From Halomonas sp. SSL-5 (GTDB taxonomy: Bacteria; Pseudomonadota; Gammaproteobacteria; Pseudomonadales; Halomonadaceae), in the NCBI RefSeq assembly GCF_030708455.1, contig NZ_JAUYWF010000003.1:124001-188000 (forward strand): DNA of 64,000 nucleotides. Direction: 5' to 3'. The position numbers and the translations under genes are program-made. Below the pieces are notes generated by a model. That model was not told the origin of the DNA. It made no database searches and worked only from the letters and a program-made list of their open reading frames with translations. This document shows, one piece after another, positions 1 to 6,070 of this stretch. Each line of letters starts with the position of its first letter. The first letter of the stretch is position 1.

Positions 1-592
1 GATTCGGGGCTCGGGTCAAGCAGTACAAGAGAGAGGTGGGAACGACGGTCAATACGCTCATCAGGTAGGAGCAATATTGTATGATGCGCGGCAAGCATCT
101 GAGCAAGCTGAAAGGCTGAATGACCGAAGTGCCAAGTCACGGAAGGCAGAGCTTGCAAGACACCTCTTAAAGTCAGCATCGATACTGCAGTCAGCGACAA
201 GGGCTTCTTCTTCTGGTGTTTCATCATTGCGAGAGTCCAATAATATTGCCGAGAATGCAGCCCGTTTAACGGTTGCTCCATCTAGGTCGTCAATGGTGAG
301 AGAGGCGAAGGTGCTTCAGAGAAAAGCCGCTATTGAGCTGGGATCTTCCACTGGTGTTGCTTCACCACAGCCGTCTGAGTCTGGCTCGCCCCGCAACCCA
401 GTCTCACCTGCTGGGTCTTCACCGTCTCCAATGCCTGCTCCGCCTCCACAACCTAGTACGATTACAAACTGCGATGCTGGAGGGTGCTGGGATAATCTCG
501 GAAACCGCTATAATCGCGGCGCAGGAAACACTCACTTCCCAACTACCGGTGGTAGCTGTCAGCTAATTGGGGGAATGATGCATTGCCCGTAG
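1..592 (+). CDS. Hypothetical protein, 5'-truncated by the window edge
   Basis: The frame is open from base 2, with no stop before base 592, so the gene probably begins outside the window. The only internal start candidate near the edge is a TTG at 77, without a convincing ribosome binding site. The visible part begins with a charged, Ala/Ser-rich segment that looks helical. A Pro/Ser-rich linker follows, and the last 40 or so residues are a compact tail with three cysteines besides a GCWD motif, an RYN motif and a final MHCP. From memory, similar GCWD...RYN...C tails occur at the ends of otherwise unrelated bacterial proteins. No function can be assigned. The codon usage is less GC-rich than in the genes after 5 kb, which suits an accessory region. 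Confidence 0.55.
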   Translation, partial: IRGSGQAVQERGGNDGQYAHQVGAILYDARQASEQAERLNDRSAKSRKAELARHLLKSASILQSATRASSSGVSSLRESNNIAENAARLTVAPSRSSMVREAKVLQRKAAIELGSSTGVASPQPSESGSPRNPVSPAGSSPSPMPAPPPQPSTITNCDAGGCWDNLGNRYNRGAGNTHFPTTGGSCQLIGGMMHCP

Positions 593-628
593 CCTGTAGG
601 GTAATTCAATAGGAAAAGCCCATGTGAT

Positions 629-778
629 ATGCCCAGCCTCTTTCCGAAGAATGCATCCGACGCCCTCAGCAACCACAAGAAGTTCATACTGCTGGATGAC
701 GAGTAAACGGGTAGGAAGTTCGAGCTGTTGATACTAAAGTTTCTGGCGGGCTGGGAGGTACGCTCACAGCAGTATTGA
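629..778 (+). pseudogene. Possible small gene interrupted by an in-frame stop
   Basis: Read from the ATG at 629, the frame gives 25 codons and then TAA at 704. If that stop is read through, the same frame continues for another 24 sense codons with plausible protein composition (RKFELLILKFLAGWEVRSQQY region) to TGA at 776. The two halves read like one small protein with a charged turn at the junction. There is no clear Shine-Dalgarno sequence. It may be a decayed gene, or simply a chance frame in non-coding DNA. Confidence 0.22.
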
Positions 779-815
779 TGCCGCACTACAGCGGCAAGAT
801 AGTTTGGAGCCTGTT

Positions 816-1085
816 ATGGACAGTTTCGAGGAGCGGGGGCAGGGCATCAGAGAATTGGCCAGGGGGCTGTTTCTCGATTACATGCGTTCACGGCCCGAAT
901 GCCAGCCAGGGCAAGAGGGCATCAGGTTGGCACGGATATTCCGAGAGTGTGGGCTTGGCTGGGGTGATCAACGAAAAGCACCAGAGTCCCAACAGCAGTA
1001 CTGGGGTGTTGGCATCATACGTACTCTCGAATCCGAGGGTTTGGTCGAGAGAATCGGCGAGAGTGGCCCTTGGCGCCTGTGTTGA
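816..1085 (+). CDS. Small hypothetical protein, winged-helix-like C-terminus
   Basis: An 89-residue protein. I chose the ATG at 816 because GGAG at 806-809 lies six bases upstream; a TTG at 804 is in frame but would overlap that site. The first half is charged (FEERGQGIRELARGLF). The last third (GVGIIRTLESEGLVERIG, then GPWRL) has the recognition-helix-plus-wing look of small winged-helix proteins, so DNA binding is possible. This is inference from pattern, not a family match. Its nearest neighbour downstream is the first copy of the duplicated segment. No operon partner is evident. Confidence 0.55.
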   Translation: MDSFEERGQGIRELARGLFLDYMRSRPECQPGQEGIRLARIFRECGLGWGDQRKAPESQQQYWGVGIIRTLESEGLVERIGESGPWRLC

Positions 1086-1155
1086 GGGTGGAGAGTCTGC
1101 AGGCCGCCATTAGCGACCCGACCCCCATGGCCGCGACGTCCTTGGCAGAGTAGAA

Positions 1156-1168
1156 TTGCTATTAGCAA
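1156..1168. promoter_or_regulatory. Palindrome upstream of duplicated gene, copy 1
   Basis: TTGCTATTAGCAA is a perfect 6-bp inverted repeat with a one-base spacer, followed directly by another AGCTATC. It lies about 175 bp before the gene and is almost unchanged in the second copy (3775-3787, one mismatch) although much of the surrounding leader has drifted. That suggests a protein binding site. Confidence 0.45.
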
Positions 1169-1342
1169 GCTATCTATCTTCCGCGCGATCCATCCCATGG
1201 GATGCGGCACTCCGGCTGACGCACCGCGACTACAAGAATCCCGCTTGCCTCCCCTGACACAGCGCGACGGCCTGCGATGCCGCTGGTGTGGTTCCACCGT
1301 GCCGCAGGTCCGGCACATGCCCTGTCAGAGGAGACCTTCCCC

Positions 1343-1621
1343 ATGCCTCGCCCCACGCGCCCCGATCCCGGCACCGCCATGCACGCTCTGATTCGTGAGA
1401 TCCGTACCCGCGTTCCCTTCGCCACGCCCGGGTCGAGCCTGTGTCGTGGGCCCTGCCGGGGCTGCTCGAAGAAGCTGCTGGAGTTCCTCGATACGGAAAT
1501 CGAGGAGTGGGAGGGCCGCCTGGAGGAGGGCGAGGTGCCGCGCTTCGGTGACCTCAAACGCCTGGAGAAGCTGGCCACCAAGGTGATGGCGGCGCTGCGC
1601 CGCAACGGCCTGGTCGTCTGA
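1343..1621 (+). CDS. Conserved small protein with CRGPCRGCSKK motif, paralogue 1
   Basis: A 92-residue protein. The ATG at 1343 was chosen because AGAGGAGA at 1327-1334 lies eight bases upstream and the same arrangement is kept in the second copy. Features are RTRVPFATP near residue 23, a cysteine cluster (SLCRGPCRGCSKK, three Cys), then an acidic, probably helical LDTEIEEWEGRLEEGEVPRFGDLKRLEKLATKVM and a hydrophobic end. From memory, small proteins with this cysteine pattern and tail are conserved in Pseudomonas and Halomonas, without a known role. Metal or [Fe-S] binding by the cysteines is possible but unshown. The paralogue at 3962-4240 differs at nine of 92 residues. Confidence 0.8.
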   Translation: MPRPTRPDPGTAMHALIREIRTRVPFATPGSSLCRGPCRGCSKKLLEFLDTEIEEWEGRLEEGEVPRFGDLKRLEKLATKVMAALRRNGLVV

Positions 1622-1739
1622 GCCTCTCTGACCAAGGCGCCCGGGCTCGAGGCGCGGGAGGCGCTTCTGGGGCAAGTGGCGTGTCACTCTTCTATGGTGA
1701 GGGGAGAGGCGCGTGCCTCTTCAGCGGGGAGGGGGAACG

Positions 1740-2207
1740 ATGATCGGCACCCGACGAGTGAGCGTCATCCATCCGTGGCGAGCGCTGGGCCTGGCCACGA
1801 TCGCGGCGCTGGCGCTCGGCGTCGCCGGCGAGGCGTCGGCCCAGGGCCTCACCGGCGTCTACTGCGCGCGCGGTGGCGACGATGCCCTGGTCGTGGAGGA
1901 GCACGGCCAGTCGCTCAGCTTCATGCTGAGCTCCTGGCAGGGTGGCATGCACCACTGCGGCACCGGTCGCCTGACGGCGACGGCACAGGGAGGGGGCTTT
2001 GCGGTGACCGATGGCGCCTGCACGCTGCGGCTGCGGGAAGACGGTCTCGATATCCTCCTGGAGGCGGCGCCCTTCGAGGCCTGCAAGCAGCAGTATTGTG
2101 GGGCGAGGGCGGCCCTCGATACCCTGCGTTTGCCGCTGTCGAGCCGTCGGCCCCTGCCGATGCCGTTCGACCAGATCTCGATGATGGAGACACCCGTCTG
2201 CCGGTAG
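1740..2207 (+). CDS. Secreted hypothetical protein
   Basis: A 155-residue protein. The ATG at 1740 follows a purine-rich GGGGAGGGGG tract; an in-frame start at 1713 would place the signal peptide too deep. It begins with a positively charged stretch, a hydrophobic Ala/Leu core and an ASA-Q cleavage site near residue 35, so export to the periplasm is expected. The mature part carries several cysteines (VYCARGG, HHCGTG, GACTLRL, FEACKQQYC, ending PVCR) that could form disulfides. No family was recognised. It lies between the two copies of the duplicated segment and is followed by a strong hairpin. Confidence 0.7.
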   Translation: MIGTRRVSVIHPWRALGLATIAALALGVAGEASAQGLTGVYCARGGDDALVVEEHGQSLSFMLSSWQGGMHHCGTGRLTATAQGGGFAVTDGACTLRLREDGLDILLEAAPFEACKQQYCGARAALDTLRLPLSSRRPLPMPFDQISMMETPVCR

Positions 2208-2230
2208 CGTCTGGTCTGCAAGCAGAAAGG

Positions 2231-2257
2231 AAGATGGCCGCCAGGGGCGGCCATCTT
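2231..2257 (+). terminator. Hairpin terminator, possibly shared by both flanking genes
   Basis: AAGATGGCCGCC and GGCGGCCATCTT form a perfect 12-bp stem around a 3-nt loop, 24 bp after the stop of the secreted protein gene and 20 bp before the end of the converging 31-codon gene. There is no long T tract on either side. Confidence 0.7.
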
Positions 2258-2276
2258 GATGGGTTATTGGTGAAGG

Positions 2277-2372
2277 TTATCCATCGTTTTCACGACCTTT
2301 CTTCTGTTTCTTCTCCTTGCGCTTTTCCTTGAGCGTCTTCTGGGGAGCCTTCTTGGCCTTTTCCTTGCTCAT
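2277..2372 (-). CDS. 31-residue lysine-rich protein
   Basis: A short minus-strand gene. The start ATG is at 2372-2370, and a strong AGGAGGA Shine-Dalgarno sequence (complement of 2381-2387) lies eight bases upstream. The product begins MSKEKAKKAPQKTLKEKRKE and ends KKGRENDG; about two of every five residues are lysine and it has no hydrophobic core. It should be disordered or helical and strongly basic, suited to binding nucleic acid or ribosomes. From memory, similar short proteins starting MSK with a KxPxKTxKEKR core recur as unnamed genes in Pseudomonas and Halomonas. Function unknown. It is too short for most gene callers. Confidence 0.72.
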   Translation of the reverse strand: MSKEKAKKAPQKTLKEKRKEKKQKKGRENDG

Positions 2373-2470
2373 AGGGTCACTCCTCCTGGTCAGGTCCCGG
2401 CAAAATGCCGCCTTTGCCGGCAAGCTTTCTAGGCTGGGTCATCCAGCATGTGCGGCAATCAAAGTACGTA

Positions 2471-2848
2471 TCAGCGATGCACGTCGAGGACGCGGAGCTT
2501 GCGCTCCATGCCGAGAATCCGGACGCCTACCACCTCCTGCTCGGCGGATGAGAGCAGGGCGGCTCCCAATGGGGAGAGGATGGAGACCAGCCCCGCGGAA
2601 GGGTTGGCTTCGGTGGGTTGGGTGAGGGTGATGACCTGGCGCTTTCCCGAGGAGAGATCGAGGTATCTGATCGTGCAGTTGATAGCGGCTTGCGTCAGGC
2701 CGCTGCCGGCCGCCAGGTTCTCCACGCGGCTGATGACGCTGGCATAGTCGACGGGTCGTCCACGGAAGAAGAAGGGGTGGCGCATTCCCTTGGTAAACAG
2801 GTAGTCAAGGTACCCTGATTTTTTCAGGATAAAATGTCTGCGAGCCAA
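2471..2848 (-). CDS. GreA/GreB C-terminal-domain protein (Rnk-like)
   Basis: A 125-residue protein starting at a TTG (2848) with GAGG seven bases upstream. The C-terminal half, with VTLTQPTEANPSAGLVSILS and then PLGAALL, matches the FKBP-like C-terminal domain shared by GreA, GreB and Rnk, which binds RNA polymerase near the secondary channel. The coiled-coil arm of Gre factors is absent, so cleavage stimulation is not expected; an Rnk-like regulatory role is the better guess. The N-terminus is basic (ARRHFILKKSGYLDYLF). The region upstream is AT-rich and probably holds its promoter. Confidence 0.75.
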   Translation of the reverse strand: MARRHFILKKSGYLDYLFTKGMRHPFFFRGRPVDYASVISRVENLAAGSGLTQAAINCTIRYLDLSSGKRQVITLTQPTEANPSAGLVSILSPLGAALLSSAEQEVVGVRILGMERKLRVLDVHR

Positions 2849-3025
2849 TTTGATGCCTCACAATAAATAATGGCGGTGCTGGGGAGTTTTCCTGCTTTTA
2901 TAGGGCAGGTTTACATGACCATACCCTAGGAAAAATAAAAAGCAACTCGGCGGTGATAAGGGTGGTTTTCTCCACTTTATTTCGTTTTATATGTGCCGAG
3001 TTAATTGATCGGTTTTTGGGGGCGC

Positions 3026-3052
3026 GGTTATTGGGGACGTACCCCAATAACC
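3026..3052. repeat. Perfect 27-bp hairpin repeat
   Basis: GGTTATTGGGG (3026-3036) and CCCCAATAACC (3042-3052) are exact reverse complements around ACGTA. A second, shorter copy of the same hairpin closes the tandem repeat 60 bp downstream, so this looks like a REP-type or otherwise dispersed element rather than a gene terminator. Confidence 0.75.
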
Positions 3053-3071
3053 TACATCCAACGGCAGGGGG

Positions 3072-3119
3072 AAATTGGGGAAATTGGGGAAATTGGGGAA
3101 ATTGGGGACGTACCCCAAT
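3072..3119. repeat. Tandem 9-bp repeat ending in a hairpin
   Basis: Four exact units of AAATTGGGG run from 3072 to 3107. The last unit pairs with CCCCAAT at 3113-3119 around ACGTA, recreating the core of the hairpin at 3026-3052. The G-run every nine bases could also support G-rich secondary structure on this strand. Confidence 0.85.
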
Positions 3120-3147
3120 AACCCGAGGAGCATGCCATTGTCCCGGA

Positions 3148-3420
3148 TCAGCGCCGCCGGTATCGGGTACCGTTCCCCGGCACGCGCCCCGGTACCGGCT
3201 CGCGGCGCTCTTGTGGCCTGGTGTCGAAGACGGCCATGGCCTCGTCCAGGCTGGTGGCCACCGCATCCCACGGCAGCGGCGAACCGGCGAGGTGGCAGTG
3301 GTAGAGGGCGTCGTCGTCGATCTCGACACGATGTATGTCGTTGCCCTGATCGTCCTGCCACCAGTCGGCATGGATATGCTGCCAATGGGAGGTGAGCGGG
3401 GCGCCAAAGGAGATGTTCAT
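3148..3420 (-). CDS. Hypothetical protein with HIHADWWQDD motif
   Basis: A 90-residue protein read from the ATG at 3420-3418, with AAGGGA about nine bases upstream. The frame is open further upstream (to 3666), but that part has poor codon usage and no start with a binding site. Visible features are a histidine/tryptophan-rich stretch (SHWQHIHADWWQDDQGNDIH), a central EIDDDALYHCHLAG and a basic, low-complexity C-terminus. No family recognised. The sequence has the look of a real small globular protein followed by a tail that may have drifted because of the repeat next to it. Confidence 0.45.
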   Translation of the reverse strand: MNISFGAPLTSHWQHIHADWWQDDQGNDIHRVEIDDDALYHCHLAGSPLPWDAVATSLDEAMAVFDTRPQERREPVPGRVPGNGTRYRRR

Positions 3421-3746
3421 GATAGCTGTCCCTTGTTGGACACGAGGCGCGACCTGAGACAAGACGGCTTCGCGAAAGGGGGCAATCGCCAGACCCGATT
3501 CATCCTTGGTCCCTGACAACTGCTTGAAACTCCAGGGGCCGCTCTCGATGATGCTTCGCCGGTCACGATGGTGAATACCCTTCCCGCACCGTCGGCATGG
3601 TCCCCTTATGATCAAGCTAGTAGAAAAACGCTGTTTGTAAACATCGGTAACATTTTTTTTCTTCAATCATCACGCCGGAGGGAGAGCAGCCTCGACGGCC
3701 CCAGGGTCACGGGCGGCTGGGCTAAGTGGACGCGATGAATGCCATC
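3421..3746. other. Intergenic stretch without a supported gene
   Basis: Between the minus-strand gene ending its 5' side at 3420 and the second copy of the duplicated segment I see no convincing coding region. The part around 3610-3665 is AT-rich with a T8 run and probably contains the minus-strand promoter, but I cannot place its boxes with confidence. Confidence 0.5.
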
Positions 3747-3774
3747 TGGCCGCGACGAGACCAGAAGAGTAGAA

Positions 3775-3787
3775 TTGTTATTAGCAA
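3775..3787. promoter_or_regulatory. Palindrome upstream of duplicated gene, copy 2
   Basis: TTGTTATTAGCAA is the counterpart of the palindrome at 1156-1168 with one C-to-T change in the left arm. The adjoining AGCTATC is also kept. Confidence 0.4.
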
Positions 3788-3961
3788 GCTATCGATCATG
3801 CCGTGCAATCCTCCCATCAGAGGCGGCGGCTCGGCTGACGCCCTCCCATAACAAGGTTCAGCTTGCCTCCCCTGACACAGCGCTATTGGCCTGCGATGCC
3901 ACCGGTGCGGTTCCACCGCGTTCGCAGGCCCGGACATGCCTTGTCAGAGGAGCTCTTCCCC

Positions 3962-4240
3962 ATGCCTTGCCCCACGCGGCCCGACCTCGGCACCGCCATG
4001 CATCGCCTGATCCGTGAGATGCGAACCCGTGTTCCCTTCGCCACGCCCGAGGCGAGCCTCTGCCGAGGGCCCTGCCGCGGTTGCTCGAAGAAGCTGCTGG
4101 AGTTCCTGGATACCGAGCTCGAGGAGTGGGAGGACCGCCTGGAGGAGGGTGAGGTGCCGCGCTTCGGCGACCTCAAACGCCTGGAGAAGCTGGCCACCAA
4201 GGTGATGGCGGCGTTGCGCAGGAACGGCCTGATCGTCTGA
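3962..4240 (+). CDS. Conserved small protein with CRGPCRGCSKK motif, paralogue 2
   Basis: A 92-residue protein, the twin of the one at 1343-1621, with the same AGAGGAG site upstream. It differs at nine positions, including an added cysteine at residue 3 (MPCPTRP), Ala15 to Arg, and GS to EA before the cysteine cluster. The cluster itself and the acidic/basic tail are unchanged, so both copies appear to be under constraint. The toxin-antitoxin pair begins about 120 bp downstream but has its own operator, so the gene is probably monocistronic. Function unknown. Confidence 0.8.
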   Translation: MPCPTRPDLGTAMHRLIREMRTRVPFATPEASLCRGPCRGCSKKLLEFLDTELEEWEDRLEEGEVPRFGDLKRLEKLATKVMAALRRNGLIV

Positions 4241-4317
4241 GCTTGTGCTCCGGTGCACCTGGAGAATGGGGAACCTGACCCACCCTCGCCATGGCGTAAT
4301 GAACTTCTGGCCTGGTT

Positions 4318-4334
4318 TGCTATCATTGATAGCA
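4318..4334. promoter_or_regulatory. Operator of the FitAB-type module
   Basis: TGCTATCATTGATAGCA is a perfect palindrome of two 8-bp half-sites (TGCTATCA / TGATAGCA) with one base between, 25 bp before the antitoxin start. As I recall, the gonococcal FitAB complex recognises half-sites of this same sequence, but with a 12-16-bp spacer. Autoregulation by the FitA/FitB complex is therefore likely. Confidence 0.7.
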
Positions 4335-4359
4335 TTGATGATGATTCAGGAGAATCGGC

Positions 4360-4602
4360 ATGGCCAGCATCACGATTCGTAACCTGGATGATGCGCTGAA
4401 GGCCGAGCTCCGGCTGTCGGCGGCGCGCCATGGGCACTCCATGGAAGAAGAGGTGCGCTTGATCCTGCGCCGCGCGCTGGCGACAACACCTCGGCAGGGA
4501 TTAGGTAGCCGAATCCGGCAGCGCTTTGCCGAAGAGGGCGGGGTTGAGCTGGAAGTACCGAGCCGCCAGCAGCGCCCACGGGCGGCGGAGTTCGAAGAGT
4601 GA
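4360..4602 (+). CDS. FitA-type ribbon-helix-helix antitoxin
   Basis: An 80-residue protein with AGGAG at 4348-4352, seven bases before the ATG. The N-terminus (MASITIRNLDDALKAELRLS) is a ribbon-helix-helix DNA-binding fold, followed by RHGHSMEEEVRLILRRAL and a C-terminal tail expected to wrap around the toxin and fill its active site. It probably binds the palindrome at 4318-4334. The stop overlaps the toxin start (GTGA), so the two are translationally coupled. The family is FitA/StbC/VapB-like. Confidence 0.88.
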   Translation: MASITIRNLDDALKAELRLSAARHGHSMEEEVRLILRRALATTPRQGLGSRIRQRFAEEGGVELEVPSRQQRPRAAEFEE

Positions 4603-5021
4603 TCGTACTGGACACCAATGTGCTCTCCGAGCTGATGCGTCCTTCTCCCGAGCCGCGCGTGGTCGCTTGGCTGGACGCTCAAGAGGCTTCGTTTGTGTCC
4701 ATCACGGCGATTACCGTTGCCGAGATCCTCCACGGCATCCAGCGCTTGCCGGAAGGGCATCGCAGGCGCGCCTTGGCGTCGGCTGCTGCCGCCATGTTCG
4801 AGGAGGACTTTGCCGGCCGTATTCTTCCCTTCGATGCCGAGGCGGCGGTTTGCTATGCCGAGTGCGTCACCGTGAGCGAACGAGTGGGCAGGGCGGTGCA
4901 GATGCCGGATGCCCAGATCGGGGCGATCTGCCTCTGCCATCAGGCGGTGCTTGCCACTCGCAATACCAAGGACTTCGAGTCCCTTGGTGTCCAGCTGATC
5001 GACCCTTGGCAACAGGCGTAA
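4599..5021 (+). CDS. FitB-type PIN-domain toxin
   Basis: A 140-residue protein starting at GTG 4599, four bases inside the antitoxin gene. The PIN nuclease acidic residues are in place: Asp5 in VLDTNVLSELMRP, Glu42 in TVAEILHG and Asp104 in MPDAQIGAI. PIN toxins of this class use Mg2+ to cleave RNA, usually tRNA or rRNA, when the antitoxin is lost. Length is normal and no motif is broken, so the module is probably functional. It lies in the accessory-looking left end of the window. Confidence 0.9.
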   Translation: MIVLDTNVLSELMRPSPEPRVVAWLDAQEASFVSITAITVAEILHGIQRLPEGHRRRALASAAAAMFEEDFAGRILPFDAEAAVCYAECVTVSERVGRAVQMPDAQIGAICLCHQAVLATRNTKDFESLGVQLIDPWQQA

Positions 5022-5058
5022 TCCGGGGCGTACTCCGACTCCCTCGACTCTCCCGGCG

Positions 5059-5871
5059 TCAGCCTCTTTTCAGCCGGAGAATATCCGCGACGCTCTCGTC
5101 GACCGGGTAGCGAACGAAATCGCGCTCCTGCCGGTCGGCGCCATACATGGCCATGCGGTCGGCCAGTTCGTTGCCCTCGACCCCGGCATGCCCCTTGACA
5201 TGGGCGATGGTCACCTGCGATTTCAGGCTTTCGTAGAGCGTGTAGGTGGGCTGGATGATCTCGGGGTTCTTGATCGCCTGGCCGTCGGCCTTCTTCCAGC
5301 CGCGCTTCTTCCAGCCGCCGGCCCACTTGGTGATGGCATTGATGGTGTAGGTGGAGTCGCAGTGGATGCGCACCGAGGCGCCGCGGGCGATCTCCTGCTG
5401 GGCGACAAGCAGGGCCTGTCGCAGGGCATTCAGCTCCGCCGTGTTGTTGGTGCCCGCGGGGTTGTAGAGACCATACCAGAGCTCAGCGAGCTTGCCGTCA
5501 CGATAGATCGCCATGCCGGAGCCGGCATCCCCGGGGTTGGGCTCACAGGCGCCGTCGCAGTAGATCTCCGTGTCGTAGCGCTTGCCCCCGGCGGCGGGGG
5601 TGCCACCCGGTGAGGCGGGCGCCTTGCGCCGGGCGGGCTTCTTCGCAGGCGTTACGCCCCCGTTGCCCGAGGACTCACTCGGCCTGGCGGGGGCGGCACG
5701 GCCCGGGCCTTTCGAGAACGCCGCTTCGGCCTCTTCGCGGGAGGGGAAGGATTTGAAGCGTGCCTTGGGGTAGCCTTTTACCTGGCGGCTGCACTCCTCC
5801 CAGGAGGTGAAGATGCCGGTCTGTCGGCCGACCCAGACGACATAGAACTTGGGGCCTTTGCTGGCTGCCAT
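5059..5871 (-). CDS. rnhA: Ribonuclease HI with N-terminal hybrid-binding domain
   Basis: A 270-residue protein with AAGGAG six bases before the ATG. Residues 8-50 (FYVVWVGRQTGIFTSWEECS, then FKSFPSREEAEAAF) are the RNA/DNA hybrid-binding domain of eukaryotic RNase H1 and of a minority of bacterial enzymes. A Pro/Ala/Gly linker follows, then the RNase H domain with its catalytic acids in IYCDGACEPNP, NNTAELNAL, IHCDSTYTI and NELADRMAM, and a KGHAGVEGN loop. It cleaves RNA in RNA/DNA hybrids, for example R-loops. A standard short RnhA would lack the first roughly 110 residues, so this may be a second, processive RNase H. Confidence 0.9.
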   Translation of the reverse strand: MAASKGPKFYVVWVGRQTGIFTSWEECSRQVKGYPKARFKSFPSREEAEAAFSKGPGRAAPARPSESSGNGGVTPAKKPARRKAPASPGGTPAAGGKRYDTEIYCDGACEPNPGDAGSGMAIYRDGKLAELWYGLYNPAGTNNTAELNALRQALLVAQQEIARGASVRIHCDSTYTINAITKWAGGWKKRGWKKADGQAIKNPEIIQPTYTLYESLKSQVTIAHVKGHAGVEGNELADRMAMYGADRQERDFVRYPVDESVADILRLKRG

Positions 5872-6018
5872 GTGCTGCTCCTTGGTGATGGGGGTGGCTA
5901 TCGATCGCCCGCTGCCGCAGACGCGAGTCCGACCGTGGCCTGCCTACCTGCTGTTCCGCTTGCGTCGACGTCGAAAATTCGGCCCGGGAGAGTGAGGCGA
6001 CTGCTAGATCCAGTCAAT

Positions 6019-6052
6019 TATAATAGAAGCTATAATTATCCATCCATAGCTT
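6019..6052 (+). promoter_or_regulatory. AT-rich promoter/operator before the AAA ATPase gene
   Basis: Two TATAAT sequences (6019-6024 and 6031-6036) lie 30-50 bp before the start codon in an AT-rich island within GC-rich DNA. AAGCTAT (6027-6033) and ATAGCTT (6046-6052) form a perfect inverted repeat with a 12-bp spacer over the same region. I could not pick a good -35 box. Confidence 0.4.
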
Positions 6053-6070
6053 TAATCGGGTATAAACGCC

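Larger units (their letters stand above)
1128..1621 (+). repeat. Duplicated segment, copy 1 (494 bp)
   Basis: This stretch matches 3747-4240 at a constant offset of 2619 bases. The shared landmarks are the TGGCCGCGACG start, the palindrome, the CCTCCCCTGACACAGCGC block, the Shine-Dalgarno sequence, and the start and stop codons of the small gene. Equal length means no net insertion or deletion since the duplication. The copies diverge more upstream of the gene than inside it. Confidence 0.9.
3747..4240 (+). repeat. Duplicated segment, copy 2 (494 bp)
   Basis: This is the partner of 1128-1621 at a constant 2619-bp offset, with the leader, binding site, ribosome binding site and small gene all retained. 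The stretch between the copies (1622-3746) has no counterpart. Confidence 0.9.

Noticed and set aside
773..2097. CAGCAGTATTG-like words at 767, 995 and 2085
   Set aside because: Short similar words in different frames of different genes, without palindromy or regular spacing; chance is sufficient.
3072..3119. CRISPR array
   Set aside because: The repeats are 9 bp and adjacent without spacers, so this is a simple tandem repeat.
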